From NCBI RefSeq assembly GCF_020567425.1, contig NZ_JAJCVJ010000001.1, forward strand, positions 124,001 through 188,000: 64,000 nucleotides of DNA, written 5' to 3'. A program made the position numbers and the translations under genes. How positions within the stretch are numbered: the stretch's first letter is position 1; every line of letters begins with the position of its first letter. The notes beneath the pieces were generated by a model. The model had not been told where the DNA came from, searched no databases, and saw only the letters and a program-made list of their open reading frames with translations. Positions 53,071-60,776 of this stretch are shown one piece after another. The stretch comes from Salinirubrum litoreum. Its GTDB lineage: Archaea; Halobacteriota; Halobacteria; Halobacteriales; Haloferacaceae.

Positions 53071-54048
53071 ATGGGACTCGCGGACACCGCGTCGTACGTC
53101 TGGACCGGCCTGCGCGACAGTTGGGACGACCCCTACTGGTGGCGTGAGCGCGTCTTCGAGTTCCTCGTCGGTCCCTTCCACACGAACGTCTACCCCCGCA
53201 GAGACGGCGCGGTCCGCGTGATGGACGAGGACTGGGACACCCTGATCCTGCTGGACGCCTGCCGCGTCGATCTGTTCGAGGAAGTCGCGTCCGTCGGCGG
53301 GTACGACGACTACCGCACGGTGACGAGCAGAGGATCGACGACTCGCGAGTGGGTCCGGGAGAACTTCTCGGGAGGGAACTTCGGCGACACGGTGTACGTC
53401 ACCTCGAACCCCTACGTCTCGCGGGAGGCCAGCGACGCCTTCCACCGCCTGATCGAGGTGTGGGACACCGACTTCGACGACGCGGCGAAGACGGTCCGCC
53501 CGGAGGCGGTCGTGGAGGCCGCGAAACAGGCCCACCGCGACTACCCCGACAAGCGCGTGATCGCCCACTTCATGCAACCGCACCACCCCTTCGTCGGCGA
53601 GCACTCGCTGTCGTTCGCGGGCTGGCAGATCGAAGGCGAGCGTCACGAGGGAGACGGTTCGGAAGCCAGCGACGGGAAGCGCCAGCGACCCTACACCCCG
53701 TGGGACGCGCTGTGGATGGGGCGAGTCGACCGCGACGACCTCTGGCGCGCCTACGGCGACAACCTGCGACTCGTGCTCGACGCGGTCGAGGACCTGTTGG
53801 CCGACGTCGAGGGCCGGGTCGTGCTCACCTCCGACCACGGGAACATGCTCGGCGAGCGCACCTTCCCGATTCCACTGCGAGTGTACGGCCACCCGAGAGG
53901 GATCAGAAATCGGGAACTCGTGGAGGTGCCGTGGGCCACGATCGACATCGGTGAGCGCCGGACGGTGCGGGCCGGCGAGACGGCGTCTCTCTCGGAGTCC
54001 GACGACGAGGAGTTGGAAGATCGGCTGGAAGACTTGGGCTACGTCTGA
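53071..54048 (+). CDS. sulfatase/alkaline-phosphatase-like protein
   Basis: 325 residues starting MGLADTASYVWTGLRDSWDD. Superfamily features: the metal-binding aspartate in LILLDACRVDLFE, a Ser/Thr cluster (VTSRGSTTREWV) that could hold the nucleophile, AHFMQPHHPFVG, and the late metal site LTSDHGNMLGE. Pattern resembles haloarchaeal sulfatases or phosphoglycan hydrolases located beside surface-glycan genes, but no such genes adjoin it. No signal peptide. Substrate unknown. The residue region QIEGERHEGDGSEASDGKRQ is a hydrophilic insert. Confidence 0.8.
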   Translation: MGLADTASYVWTGLRDSWDDPYWWRERVFEFLVGPFHTNVYPRRDGAVRVMDEDWDTLILLDACRVDLFEEVASVGGYDDYRTVTSRGSTTREWVRENFSGGNFGDTVYVTSNPYVSREASDAFHRLIEVWDTDFDDAAKTVRPEAVVEAAKQAHRDYPDKRVIAHFMQPHHPFVGEHSLSFAGWQIEGERHEGDGSEASDGKRQRPYTPWDALWMGRVDRDDLWRAYGDNLRLVLDAVEDLLADVEGRVVLTSDHGNMLGERTFPIPLRVYGHPRGIRNRELVEVPWATIDIGERRTVRAGETASLSESDDEELEDRLEDLGYV

Positions 54049-54099
54049 GCCACCGACCCTGTGACGGCCGACGCGCCGGCGGGAGCCGACACCGACGGT

Positions 54100-55149
54100 C
54101 TACCGATCCAGTTCGACCGGATCGTGCCGCGAGAGGTAGTCGTGCAGTTCTTCTTGCTGTTCTCTGAGCGGTGCCGGCATCTCGGTGTAGGTGTGCTCGA
54201 ACAGGTCGTCAGGATCGGGTTCCGGCGTCGACTCGGCGGTCTCGACCGCCTCGGCCAGTTCCTCGGTCGCCTCCTCGCGCGCCTGCTCGACGAAGTTCTC
54301 GTCGATCACCCCCTCGCCGAGCAGGAACTCCTCGGCACGCTCGATCGGATCGCGGAGTCGCCACTCGGGGACGTCGTCCGGTTCCTCGTCGCGGTACTGG
54401 CTCGGGTCGTCGGCGGTCGTGTGCGCCCCCTGTCGGTAGGTCATGCTCTCCACGAGCACCGGCTTCCCGTCGCGGGCGTCTGCCAGCGCCTCGGTGACGG
54501 TTTCTCTCACTGCGAAGGGGTCGTTGCCGTCCACCTGCACGCCCTCGAAGCCGTACGCCTCGGCTTTGACCGCGATCGAGTCGCTGGCGGTCTGGCGCTC
54601 GCGGGGCAGGGAGATGGCCCAGCCGTTGTTCTCACAGAAGAAGACGACCGGCGCGTCGAAGACGCCCGCGAAGTTCAGTCCCTCGTGGAAGTCGCCCTCC
54701 GAGGTCGCGCCGTCGCCGAAGCACACGAGGACGGCCTCGTCGTTGCCGGCGTAGTTGCGCGCCATCCCCAGTCCGGCCGCGTGGGGAATCTGCGAGGCGA
54801 TGGGGACCGCCTGCGGGAGCACCGGCACGTCGTGGTCCGAGACGAACTCGGGGTAGCCCCGCCGGAAGAGGAGGATGTCCGACATCGGGACGCCCCGAGC
54901 GATCTGGAGCGCGTTCGACCGGTAGGTCGGGACGAGCCAATCGGCGTCGCGCATCGCGTGGGCCGCGCCGACCTGCGAGGCTTCCTGTCCTCGAAACGGC
55001 GGGTAGCCACTCATCCACCCTCTGCGCTGGAGCGCCAGTGCGCGCTCGTCGAACCGTCGCGTCCGAACCATGTCCCGCAGGCCGGCACGAGCGTCGTCCG
55101 GCGTGAGCCACGAGTCGGCCAACCCCCGCTCGCCGATCAGTCTGTGCAT
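54100..55149 (-). CDS. orphan 2-oxoacid dehydrogenase E1-alpha-type protein
   Basis: 349 residues. Thiamine-diphosphate motif FGDGATSEGDFHEGLNFAG with CENNGWAIS; GAHTTADDPSQY loop, so chemically complete for an alpha subunit. Roughly half identical by eye to the E1-alpha at 12303-13406. There is no beta, E2 or E3 gene next to it, so it either pairs with a beta subunit encoded elsewhere or with the operon at 9-13 kb. The N-terminus (MHRLIGERGLADSWLTPDDA) differs and is shorter. Substrate unknown. Confidence 0.88.
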   Translation of the reverse strand: MHRLIGERGLADSWLTPDDARAGLRDMVRTRRFDERALALQRRGWMSGYPPFRGQEASQVGAAHAMRDADWLVPTYRSNALQIARGVPMSDILLFRRGYPEFVSDHDVPVLPQAVPIASQIPHAAGLGMARNYAGNDEAVLVCFGDGATSEGDFHEGLNFAGVFDAPVVFFCENNGWAISLPRERQTASDSIAVKAEAYGFEGVQVDGNDPFAVRETVTEALADARDGKPVLVESMTYRQGAHTTADDPSQYRDEEPDDVPEWRLRDPIERAEEFLLGEGVIDENFVEQAREEATEELAEAVETAESTPEPDPDDLFEHTYTEMPAPLREQQEELHDYLSRHDPVELDR

Positions 55150-55230
55150 ACCGCCCCTGCTTTCGGATGGCTCATAAATTACCGTGGAAGGGGTCGGAGC
55201 GCTGACCGGTTCCCGTCGGCAACCGGGTCG

Positions 55231-55404
55231 CTACTTGCGACCCTTCTGGTAGCCCTCGGCCGCACTGAGGAGCGTCCGCCGGACGAACAGGTAGCTGAAG
55301 AAGACGAACAACAGCAGGATGGCGACGAGGCCGACGAAGATCAGATTCCCCGTGAGAAACTCGACGAGACCGTCGAGCAGTTGCAGAGGGACGACAGCGA
55401 GCAT
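55231..55404 (-). CDS. small membrane protein
   Basis: 57 residues starting MLAVVPLQLLDGLVEF. One strongly hydrophobic span (LIFVGLVAILLLFVFFSYLF) and a basic tail RRTLLSAAEGYQKGRK. Family not recognised; a single-span protein with cytoplasmic C-terminus, by the positive-inside rule. It follows, at 81 bp, the E1-alpha paralogue start on the opposite side: both are on the minus strand with this gene upstream. Confidence 0.65.
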   Translation of the reverse strand: MLAVVPLQLLDGLVEFLTGNLIFVGLVAILLLFVFFSYLFVRRTLLSAAEGYQKGRK

Positions 55405-55527
55405 ACTCGCGGCTTCCCCCGGCCGAAGTAAAGTCGTTTCGGCTACCGCCTCGGGGACGGCCGGCGGCCGCCCCCGCACACTCGGAGGGAGAAAGTTCTT
55501 GTCGCCCGGTCGGCAATCCGGCGGTAG

Positions 55528-56430
55528 ATGGCGGACCTGTTGCCCTCCCGGTCCGACGCCGCCGGTCCCGCGAGCGACGATCCGAAGGTCGTCGGCCTGG
55601 ACAGTGACGCGGCCGACGACCTCATCTCGGCGCTCTCCTCTCGTACCGCGCGCAGCGTCCTCGCAGAACTCCACGAAGACCCGGCCAGTCCGTCGGCGCT
55701 CGCCGACCGGGTCGACACCTCGCTGCAGAACGTCCAGTACCACATCGAGAACCTCTCCGACGCGGACGTGATCGAGGTCGTCGACACGGTGTACTCCGAG
55801 AAAGGCAGAGAGATGAAGGTGTACGCGCCGGCAGACCGCGCGCTGGTGGTCTTCGCCGGGCGCGAGCAGGAGACGACCGGACTGAGGTCGGCGCTCAAGA
55901 GCCTGCTCGGCGGTGTCGGCGTCCTCGCCCTCGCCAGCGTGGTCGTGGACCGACTCCTCGGCGGACCGACTGCGGATCTGTTCGGCCTCGGTGCAGGCGG
56001 CGGTGCCGACAGCGCGGAGTCCGGCGGCGCGGCCGACGACGGTGGCGCCGGCGAGAACGTCTCGACCGACGCGACCGAGTACCAGTCACAGACGACAGAG
56101 GCGGAGGCGGCGACGACCGACGCACCCGGTGGGACCACGACGACCGACGCCGGAGGGGGAGCGACGGAGACGGTGACCGAGACCGCTACCTCGGCACCCA
56201 CCAGCACCGCGACCGAGACCGCTACCTCGGCACCCACGTCGACGCCGAGTGCCACCCCGGAGGCGACTGCCACGTCCACACCGACCGAAGTTGCGACGAC
56301 GGCCGTCGACACGACCGATCCGCAGATGATCGCCGATACGGCCGCCGCGCTCCCGCCGGGCGTGGTGTTCTTCCTCGGTGGCCTGACGGTCCTGGTCGTC
56401 GCCGGTCTCTACCTACAGATCGGTCGGTGA
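55528..56430 (+). CDS. membrane-anchored winged-helix (ArsR-like) protein
   Basis: 300 residues. Residues about 30-110 form a winged helix (SSRTARSVLAELHEDPASPS, ALADRVDTSLQNVQYHIENL, VIEVVDTVYSEKGREMKVY) of the ArsR/HTH type. Then one span (LLGGVGVLALASVVVDRLL), about 120 residues that are Ala/Thr/Ser-rich, and a second span at the C-terminus (VVFFLGGLTVLVVAGLYLQI). So the DNA-binding part faces the cytoplasm while the linker would be outside. Such a layout hints at a signal-sensing membrane regulator. Part of the linker is a 36-bp tandem DNA duplication. Confidence 0.82.
   Translation: MADLLPSRSDAAGPASDDPKVVGLDSDAADDLISALSSRTARSVLAELHEDPASPSALADRVDTSLQNVQYHIENLSDADVIEVVDTVYSEKGREMKVYAPADRALVVFAGREQETTGLRSALKSLLGGVGVLALASVVVDRLLGGPTADLFGLGAGGGADSAESGGAADDGGAGENVSTDATEYQSQTTEAEAATTDAPGGTTTTDAGGGATETVTETATSAPTSTATETATSAPTSTPSATPEATATSTPTEVATTAVDTTDPQMIADTAAALPPGVVFFLGGLTVLVVAGLYLQIGR
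56176..56237. repeat. 36-bp tandem duplication inside the HTH gene
   Basis: ACCGAGACCGCTACCTCGGC begins at 56176 and again at 56212; 26 bases repeat exactly. In protein the repeat reads TETATSAPTSTA. Confidence 0.8.
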
Positions 56431-56713
56431 ATCGGCTCGATGGTTCCGTGGTCGTCGGTGAGCACGGATCGACCCGAGGGTCGGTAGGTAAAACGGGTCT
56501 TTGAGTTTACCAAGTGTACTTTATCCGGTAGAGTGTACGTGTAGGTGCGACCACCCTCCCACCGGGTCGCGGTCCCACGTAGGTCCCCCCGCCTGCACGA
56601 CTTCGGCCCTCCACGGTCGCCCTCCCCCCGCCGACGCTTCGGCCCTCCCTCGGATCGACGCGCCGGACCACCCTCCCGGTCTGGTGACCGAACCACTCGC
56701 ACCGAGAGGCGCT

Positions 56714-57250
56714 TTACTCCGAGACACGTCGCTGCGAGAGTCGGAACTGTTCGTACACCTCGCCCGACGGAGCGACGAGTCGACCTCGGAGCGTCGGGTT
56801 CTCGGCGTCGGCCACCGGTTCCAGTTCGGCGTGTGCCGGTCGATACCTGCGCGGGTCGGCGTGACTCCCCGGATTCAGGAGTTGCACCTCGCCGGTTGTC
56901 TCGACTTCCGGCTTGTGGCTGTGGCCGAAGATCACCGCGTCGGCGTCCCGTTCCCGGCCGAACAGCGAGAGTGCGGTCGCGCCGCCGCGCTGGGTGTGGG
57001 TGACGGCGAAGCGCAGGCCGCCGTACTCGACGACGCGGGCGTCCGGGATTCGGTCGCGGGTCGCCCGGTCGTCGTTGTTGCCGTACACCGCGAGGAGGCG
57101 GTCGGTCTCGTCGTGGAAGGCGTCCAGCACCGTCTCGGTCATCAGGTCGCCCGCGTGGATCACGAGGTCGGCTTCCCTGACCGCGTCGAGTGTCCTGCCG
57201 TCCAGTCGGTGGCTGTCGGTACCGTGGGTGTCGGAGACGACGACGAGCAT
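56714..57250 (-). CDS. metallophosphoesterase (YfcE/MJ0936 type)
   Basis: 178 residues starting MLVVVSDTHGTDSHRLDG. All metal motifs of the family are present: SDTH, VIHAGDLM, YGNNDDRA, THTQ and FGHSHKPEVE. Members hydrolyse small phosphodiesters such as cyclic nucleotides; MJ0936 is one. The exact substrate is unknown. The stretch 56431-56713 between this gene and the HTH gene holds only pyrimidine-rich text (CGACTTCGGCCCTCC twice, near 56600) and no gene. Confidence 0.9.
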   Translation of the reverse strand: MLVVVSDTHGTDSHRLDGRTLDAVREADLVIHAGDLMTETVLDAFHDETDRLLAVYGNNDDRATRDRIPDARVVEYGGLRFAVTHTQRGGATALSLFGRERDADAVIFGHSHKPEVETTGEVQLLNPGSHADPRRYRPAHAELEPVADAENPTLRGRLVAPSGEVYEQFRLSQRRVSE

Positions 57251-57322
57251 AGTCGGAGGGAGGCAGTCGGGCGGGCAAAAGCTGTCGGAACGCCTTTCCC
57301 GGTCCCCCGAGAGTCCCCGCCA

Positions 57323-58267
57323 ATGGCAGAATCCAAGTCGGTCGTCCTCGCCGCCCTGATCGCCAACGGGGCGATCGCGGTCATGAAGTTCCTCGGCTTT
57401 CTCGTGACGGGCAGTCCGTCCATGCTCTCGGAGACGTACCACTCCATCTCGGATACCGGCAACCAGGTGTTCCTCCTCGTCGGTATCTGGTACGGCGGGA
57501 AAGACGCCAGCCGCGCCCACCCCTTCGGCTACGGGAAAGCGGAGTTCTTCTACTCCTTTCTCGTCTCTGTCCTGCTCTTCGGCATCGCGGGCTGGGAGAG
57601 CGCGAAACACGGCTACAACGCCATCGTCCACGGCGGGCACGGCGGCGTTCCGGAGCCGGTGAGTCTGTTGGGGTTCAGCTTCGACCCGATCTGGGTGAAC
57701 GTCACGGTCCTGCTCGGGGCCATCGCCTTCGAGACCTACGCGCTGGCGAAGGCCAACGCTGGCCTGCGCTCGTCGATGGACGAGTACGGCTGGGGGAGCT
57801 ACCGCGAAGCGTTCCGGAAGACCAGCGACGTGACGACCCTGACGGCGTTCACCGAGGACACCATCGCACTCGTCGGTGCTGGTCTCGCACTGGTCGGTGT
57901 CGTCCTCTCGCGCGTCCTGAACAACCCGATCTTCGACGCGGTGACGGCGCTGTTGATCGGCCTCATGCTGATGGGCTTCGCGCTCGCGCTGGCGTGGGAG
58001 AACAAGCGGCTGATCCTCGGTGAGAGTCTCCCCTCTGCGGTCGAGGCGGAGCTTCGTGAACTACTGGGTCAGCACGAGGGCGTGACCCACGTCGACACCT
58101 TCCGGACGGTGTTCGTCGGTCCGGAGAAGGTGCTGGTGACGGCGGACGTGAGTTTCGATCCGGAACTGGTGACGGGCGACATCGACGACGACATCTCGGC
58201 GCTGGAACAGAAGTTGAAGCAGGCGGACAGCCGGGTGCGCGTCGTCTACATCGAACCCGAGTTGTAG
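57323..58267 (+). CDS. cation diffusion facilitator transporter (ZNT9-like)
   Basis: 314 residues, six spans and a C-terminal ferredoxin-like domain (VEAELRELLGQHEGVTHVDT). First metal pair HSISD in span 2 is normal. In span 5, where most CDF proteins have HxxxD, this one has FTEDTIALVGAG, with Glu and Asp, as in the ZNT9 branch. Also distinctive is the cytoplasmic insert SMDEYGWGSYREAFRKTSD. The transported ion is unclear; zinc or a proton-coupled divalent is likely. The 3' end faces element copy C. Confidence 0.87.
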   Translation: MAESKSVVLAALIANGAIAVMKFLGFLVTGSPSMLSETYHSISDTGNQVFLLVGIWYGGKDASRAHPFGYGKAEFFYSFLVSVLLFGIAGWESAKHGYNAIVHGGHGGVPEPVSLLGFSFDPIWVNVTVLLGAIAFETYALAKANAGLRSSMDEYGWGSYREAFRKTSDVTTLTAFTEDTIALVGAGLALVGVVLSRVLNNPIFDAVTALLIGLMLMGFALALAWENKRLILGESLPSAVEAELRELLGQHEGVTHVDTFRTVFVGPEKVLVTADVSFDPELVTGDIDDDISALEQKLKQADSRVRVVYIEPEL

Positions 58268-58404
58268 GTTGTAGACGATTCGGCCCGAGAGGTTGGGGTC
58301 GATTCTGCGGGTGAGATCGGTCTCGTTTTCGGCGCGAAAATCGAGGTGGAATGTCACGGTGAAATAGAGGTTTGATCTACTCGTGAGAACGGGAACTCGT
58401 TCTG

Positions 58405-58876
58405 TGTCGAGAACGAGAGGTGAGAGCCCCCGGCGTCTCGATTGTCCGCGACGTCCTGTCGTTCGAGAGAGCGAAGCTCTCTCGTGGTGACGAGAGACGC
58501 CGTCGGCGTCTCTCGAACCACGCGCTTCCCTCAGGCTGGCGGGTAAGCCCGCCAGCCTGCAGTCCAGTGTCGTCGGGCGACCCGAGAGTCGCCCGACTGC
58601 TGGCGGGACCTCCGGTCCCGTTCTGTCGTCGGCGCGCCGCGCCGACTGCCAGCGAGACCCTCGGTCTCGCTCTGTCACCGGCGCGGCGCGCCGGTTTCCT
58701 GCGGGACAGCCGGTCCCGCTCTGCTCACGAGACCGCCGGCCCCGTTCAGTCCCACCCGACGATGTGACGACCCGTCGTGCACCTCCCGGTGGACCAGTCG
58801 CTTTCAGCGTCGTGCCTACCTGCGACCGGTGGCGCGGCATGAAAGCCGCGCCAGCCCGGTCGACTGGTGCGTGTGT
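58405..58876 (-). repeat. composite dispersed element, copy C
   Basis: Read on the minus strand, the boxes of copy A occur in the same order: box 1 at 58787-58876 (with ACCAGTCG at 58793 and CGACTGGT at 58861 as inverted ends, GCCAGCCCGG between), box 2 at 58724-58767, a run of hairpins 58464-58719, and one copy of box 3 (GGGGGCTCTCACCTCTCGT) near 58410-58430. It fills the gap between two converging genes. No protein is predicted. Confidence 0.75.
58464..58719. repeat. run of nine perfect hairpins in copy C
   Basis: Stem-loops (total span): 58464-58484 (9-bp stem), 58491-58515 (11), 58532-58559 (12, loop TAAG), 58572-58597 (10), 58604-58620 (7), 58628-58646 (7), 58651-58671 (9), 58677-58695 (8), 58701-58719 (7). 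Short linkers often include CTG. The sequences of the stems differ from one another, so this is not a simple tandem repeat. Confidence 0.85.
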
Positions 58877-58996
58877 CGTCTGCTGTTACTGGTCGTCGGA
58901 CGAGAGTCGAATGGAGCCAGAGTCGAATCGGTTCGCAGAGGGGGCGCGTCGGGGACCGGGTCGGTCTAGCGTCGTTTCAGTCGTGCCGCCTGTCGA

Positions 58997-59167
58997 TCAG
59001 CGCAGTTCCTTCCACTCGGAGCCACACTCCGGACACGTCCTGACCGAGAACACCTCGTCGGGGTCGTTCTTCTTCTTCAGCGTCTTCTCACAGTCCGCGC
59101 AGTTCAGTCGCTCGTAGGTGTCCTTCATCAGTTCCCCGTCGCGCAGACCCTTCCGCGTCGATTTCAT
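58997..59167 (-). CDS. HVO_0758-like zinc-finger mini-protein
   Basis: 56 residues starting MKSTRKGLRDGELMKDTYER. Two CxxC pairs (CADC at about 23-26 and CPEC at 46-49) bind one zinc. The basic N-terminus and fixed spacing match the haloarchaeal HVO_0758-type family. Such small zinc-finger proteins are common in haloarchaea; the role is not known. Its 3' end faces element copy C. Start taken at ATG 59167; the long frame upstream is a shadow of the MFS gene. Confidence 0.85.
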   Translation of the reverse strand: MKSTRKGLRDGELMKDTYERLNCADCEKTLKKKNDPDEVFSVRTCPECGSEWKELR

Positions 59168-59254
59168 ATCTCGGCCTTCGTGACCGCGCTTAAAAAAGCC
59201 GGTGGCCCGCTCCGGAGTCGGAAGGCTTGACACCACCCGCGAGAGAGTCCCGAT

Positions 59255-60430
59255 GTGACACGAGGCCGGGTCTTCGGGACGCTCTGCGGGATGGTCTTCC
59301 TCGTCAACCTCGCGCGCATCGTCTTCGCGCCGCTGGTGAAGGAACTCATCGCCGTGTTTCAGATCACCGAAGGGACCGCCGGTCTCATCGCCACGCTCGT
59401 CTGGGTGGGGAGCGCCCTCCCGCGCATCCCGACCGGTATCCTCCTGACGTACGTCGCCCGCCACCGGGTCGTCATCGGCACCGGCGGGGTGCTGACCGGC
59501 GCGTCCGTCTTCACGGCGAGCGCGAACTCGGTCCCGATGCTCGCGGCCGGCGCGCTCTTGATGGGTCTCTCGTCGGGAGTCTACTTCGTCGCCGCGAACC
59601 CGCTGGTCAGCGAACTCTACCCCGAACGCGTCGGCCGCGCGCTGGGCGTCCACGGCACCGCGAGCCAGTTGGCGGCAGTCGCGGCCGCTCCGGTCGTCAC
59701 GCTCGCGCTCCTCGTGGACTGGCGCTGGGCGTTCCGGGGCATCGGCGTGGCGGCCGCGCTCGTGACGGTCGTGCTGTTTCTCGCGACCCGGAACACGACA
59801 CTGCCGCAGGCCAGCGTCGACGACCGTGACCTGCTCGGTGCGCTCAGACAGGAGTGGCGCATCGTCTTGCTGGGCATCGTCTTTCTCGGCTCGACCGGCT
59901 TCGTCTGGCAGGGGCTGTTCAACTTCTACGAACTGTACGCCGGGACCAAGGGACTGTCCGGCACTGCGGCCAAGAACACCGTCACGCTCGTCTTCGCGGC
60001 CGGCGTCCCGGCCTTCTTCTTCAGCGGTCGTCTCGCCGACCGCCTGCCACACGTCCCGTACATCCTCGCCATCCTGACCGCGTTCGTCGGCAGCGTGCTG
60101 GCGCTGACTCGCGTCGAGGAACTCGTCCCCGTACTGGCGGTCACGGTCGTCATCGGCTACGTCATCCACTCGCTGTTCCCCGCGATGGACACCTTCCTGC
60201 TCGACAGCCTCCCGGACGAGACACGGGGGAGCGCCTACGCGGTCTACAGCGGCGGGATGATGCTCGTTCAGGCGACCGGCTCTGTCGTCGTCGGGACGCT
60301 CGTGGACAGCGGGATGAGCTACGACGCCGTCTTCACGCGACTCGCGTTCGGCCTCGGTGCGGTCGTCGTGCTCCTCGTCCTGCTCCAGGTGACCGGACGA
60401 CTCGACCGGTCGGCGGCGACTGCGGAATGA
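59255..60430 (+). CDS. MFS transporter
   Basis: 391 residues from GTG 59255 (MTRGRVFGTLCGMVFLVNLA). Twelve spans. The usual A-motif loop between spans 2 and 3 is seen as VGSALPRIPTGILLTYVARH, and SGVYFVAANPLVSELYPERV follows. Substrate not known; the pattern resembles oxalate/nitrate-type or sugar-phosphate antiporters in part only. Divergent from the zinc-finger gene, sharing the 87-bp gap. Followed by the amt control region. Confidence 0.88.
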   Translation: MTRGRVFGTLCGMVFLVNLARIVFAPLVKELIAVFQITEGTAGLIATLVWVGSALPRIPTGILLTYVARHRVVIGTGGVLTGASVFTASANSVPMLAAGALLMGLSSGVYFVAANPLVSELYPERVGRALGVHGTASQLAAVAAAPVVTLALLVDWRWAFRGIGVAAALVTVVLFLATRNTTLPQASVDDRDLLGALRQEWRIVLLGIVFLGSTGFVWQGLFNFYELYAGTKGLSGTAAKNTVTLVFAAGVPAFFFSGRLADRLPHVPYILAILTAFVGSVLALTRVEELVPVLAVTVVIGYVIHSLFPAMDTFLLDSLPDETRGSAYAVYSGGMMLVQATGSVVVGTLVDSGMSYDAVFTRLAFGLGAVVVLLVLLQVTGRLDRSAATAE

Positions 60431-60509
60431 CCGTCTGCGAGCACGGACGAGGGTCGCAGAGTAGCCGGTGCGCGCGAGTCCGACCGCGAACTCACGGAAT
60501 CTTCCGCTG

Positions 60510-60565
60510 GACGATCGTCGAAAACGAACCGGACGAACGTCCGCGAATCTGGACGTAGTACGTCC
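60510..60565. promoter_or_regulatory. cluster of palindromes with GGACG half-sites
   Basis: GACGATCGTC (60510-60519), GGACGAACGTCC (60531-60542) and GGACGTAGTACGTCC (60551-60565, a perfect 7-1-7 palindrome) lie about 20 bp apart. A further half-site GAACGTCC is near 60598. They precede an AT-rich stretch CCTTATATT (60564) that could be a distal TATA box. This is a plausible multi-site operator for the amt operon. Confidence 0.5.
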
Positions 60566-60642
60566 TTATATTCTTCCGACGCCATCTAATTCTGACCGAA
60601 CGTCCTTCGTCACGCGCCGAAATATTCGTATCTCAAGCGAAA

Positions 60643-60649
60643 GTTTATA
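60643..60649 (+). promoter_or_regulatory. TATA box of the amt-glnK-lrp operon
   Basis: AAGTTTATACAG is a strong haloarchaeal TATA box. It predicts a start near 60675 and a leader of about 100 nt, long for this group. Confidence 0.6.
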
Positions 60650-60693
60650 CAGTGTTTCCTCCAGAGAGTCTCTTGCACATGAGGTCACGTAAC

Positions 60694-60711
60694 GTACACG
60701 AATTCGTGTAC
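60694..60711. promoter_or_regulatory. 18-bp perfect palindrome in the amt leader
   Basis: GTACACGAATTCGTGTAC reads the same on both strands. It lies between the predicted transcription start and the amt ATG (66 nt before it), the usual place for a repressor operator. The Lrp-type regulator gene at the end of the operon is one candidate binder. Confidence 0.6.
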
Positions 60712-60776
60712 TCTGTGGACGGTCGTGTAGAAAACGAACGCGATGCTGGTGGAACCACGTCGATCGGGGGTGACGC

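Noticed and set aside
58268-58996. Simple rho-like terminator or tRNA cluster
   Set aside because: Hairpins lack T-runs expected of archaeal terminators, and none folds as a cloverleaf with an anticodon.
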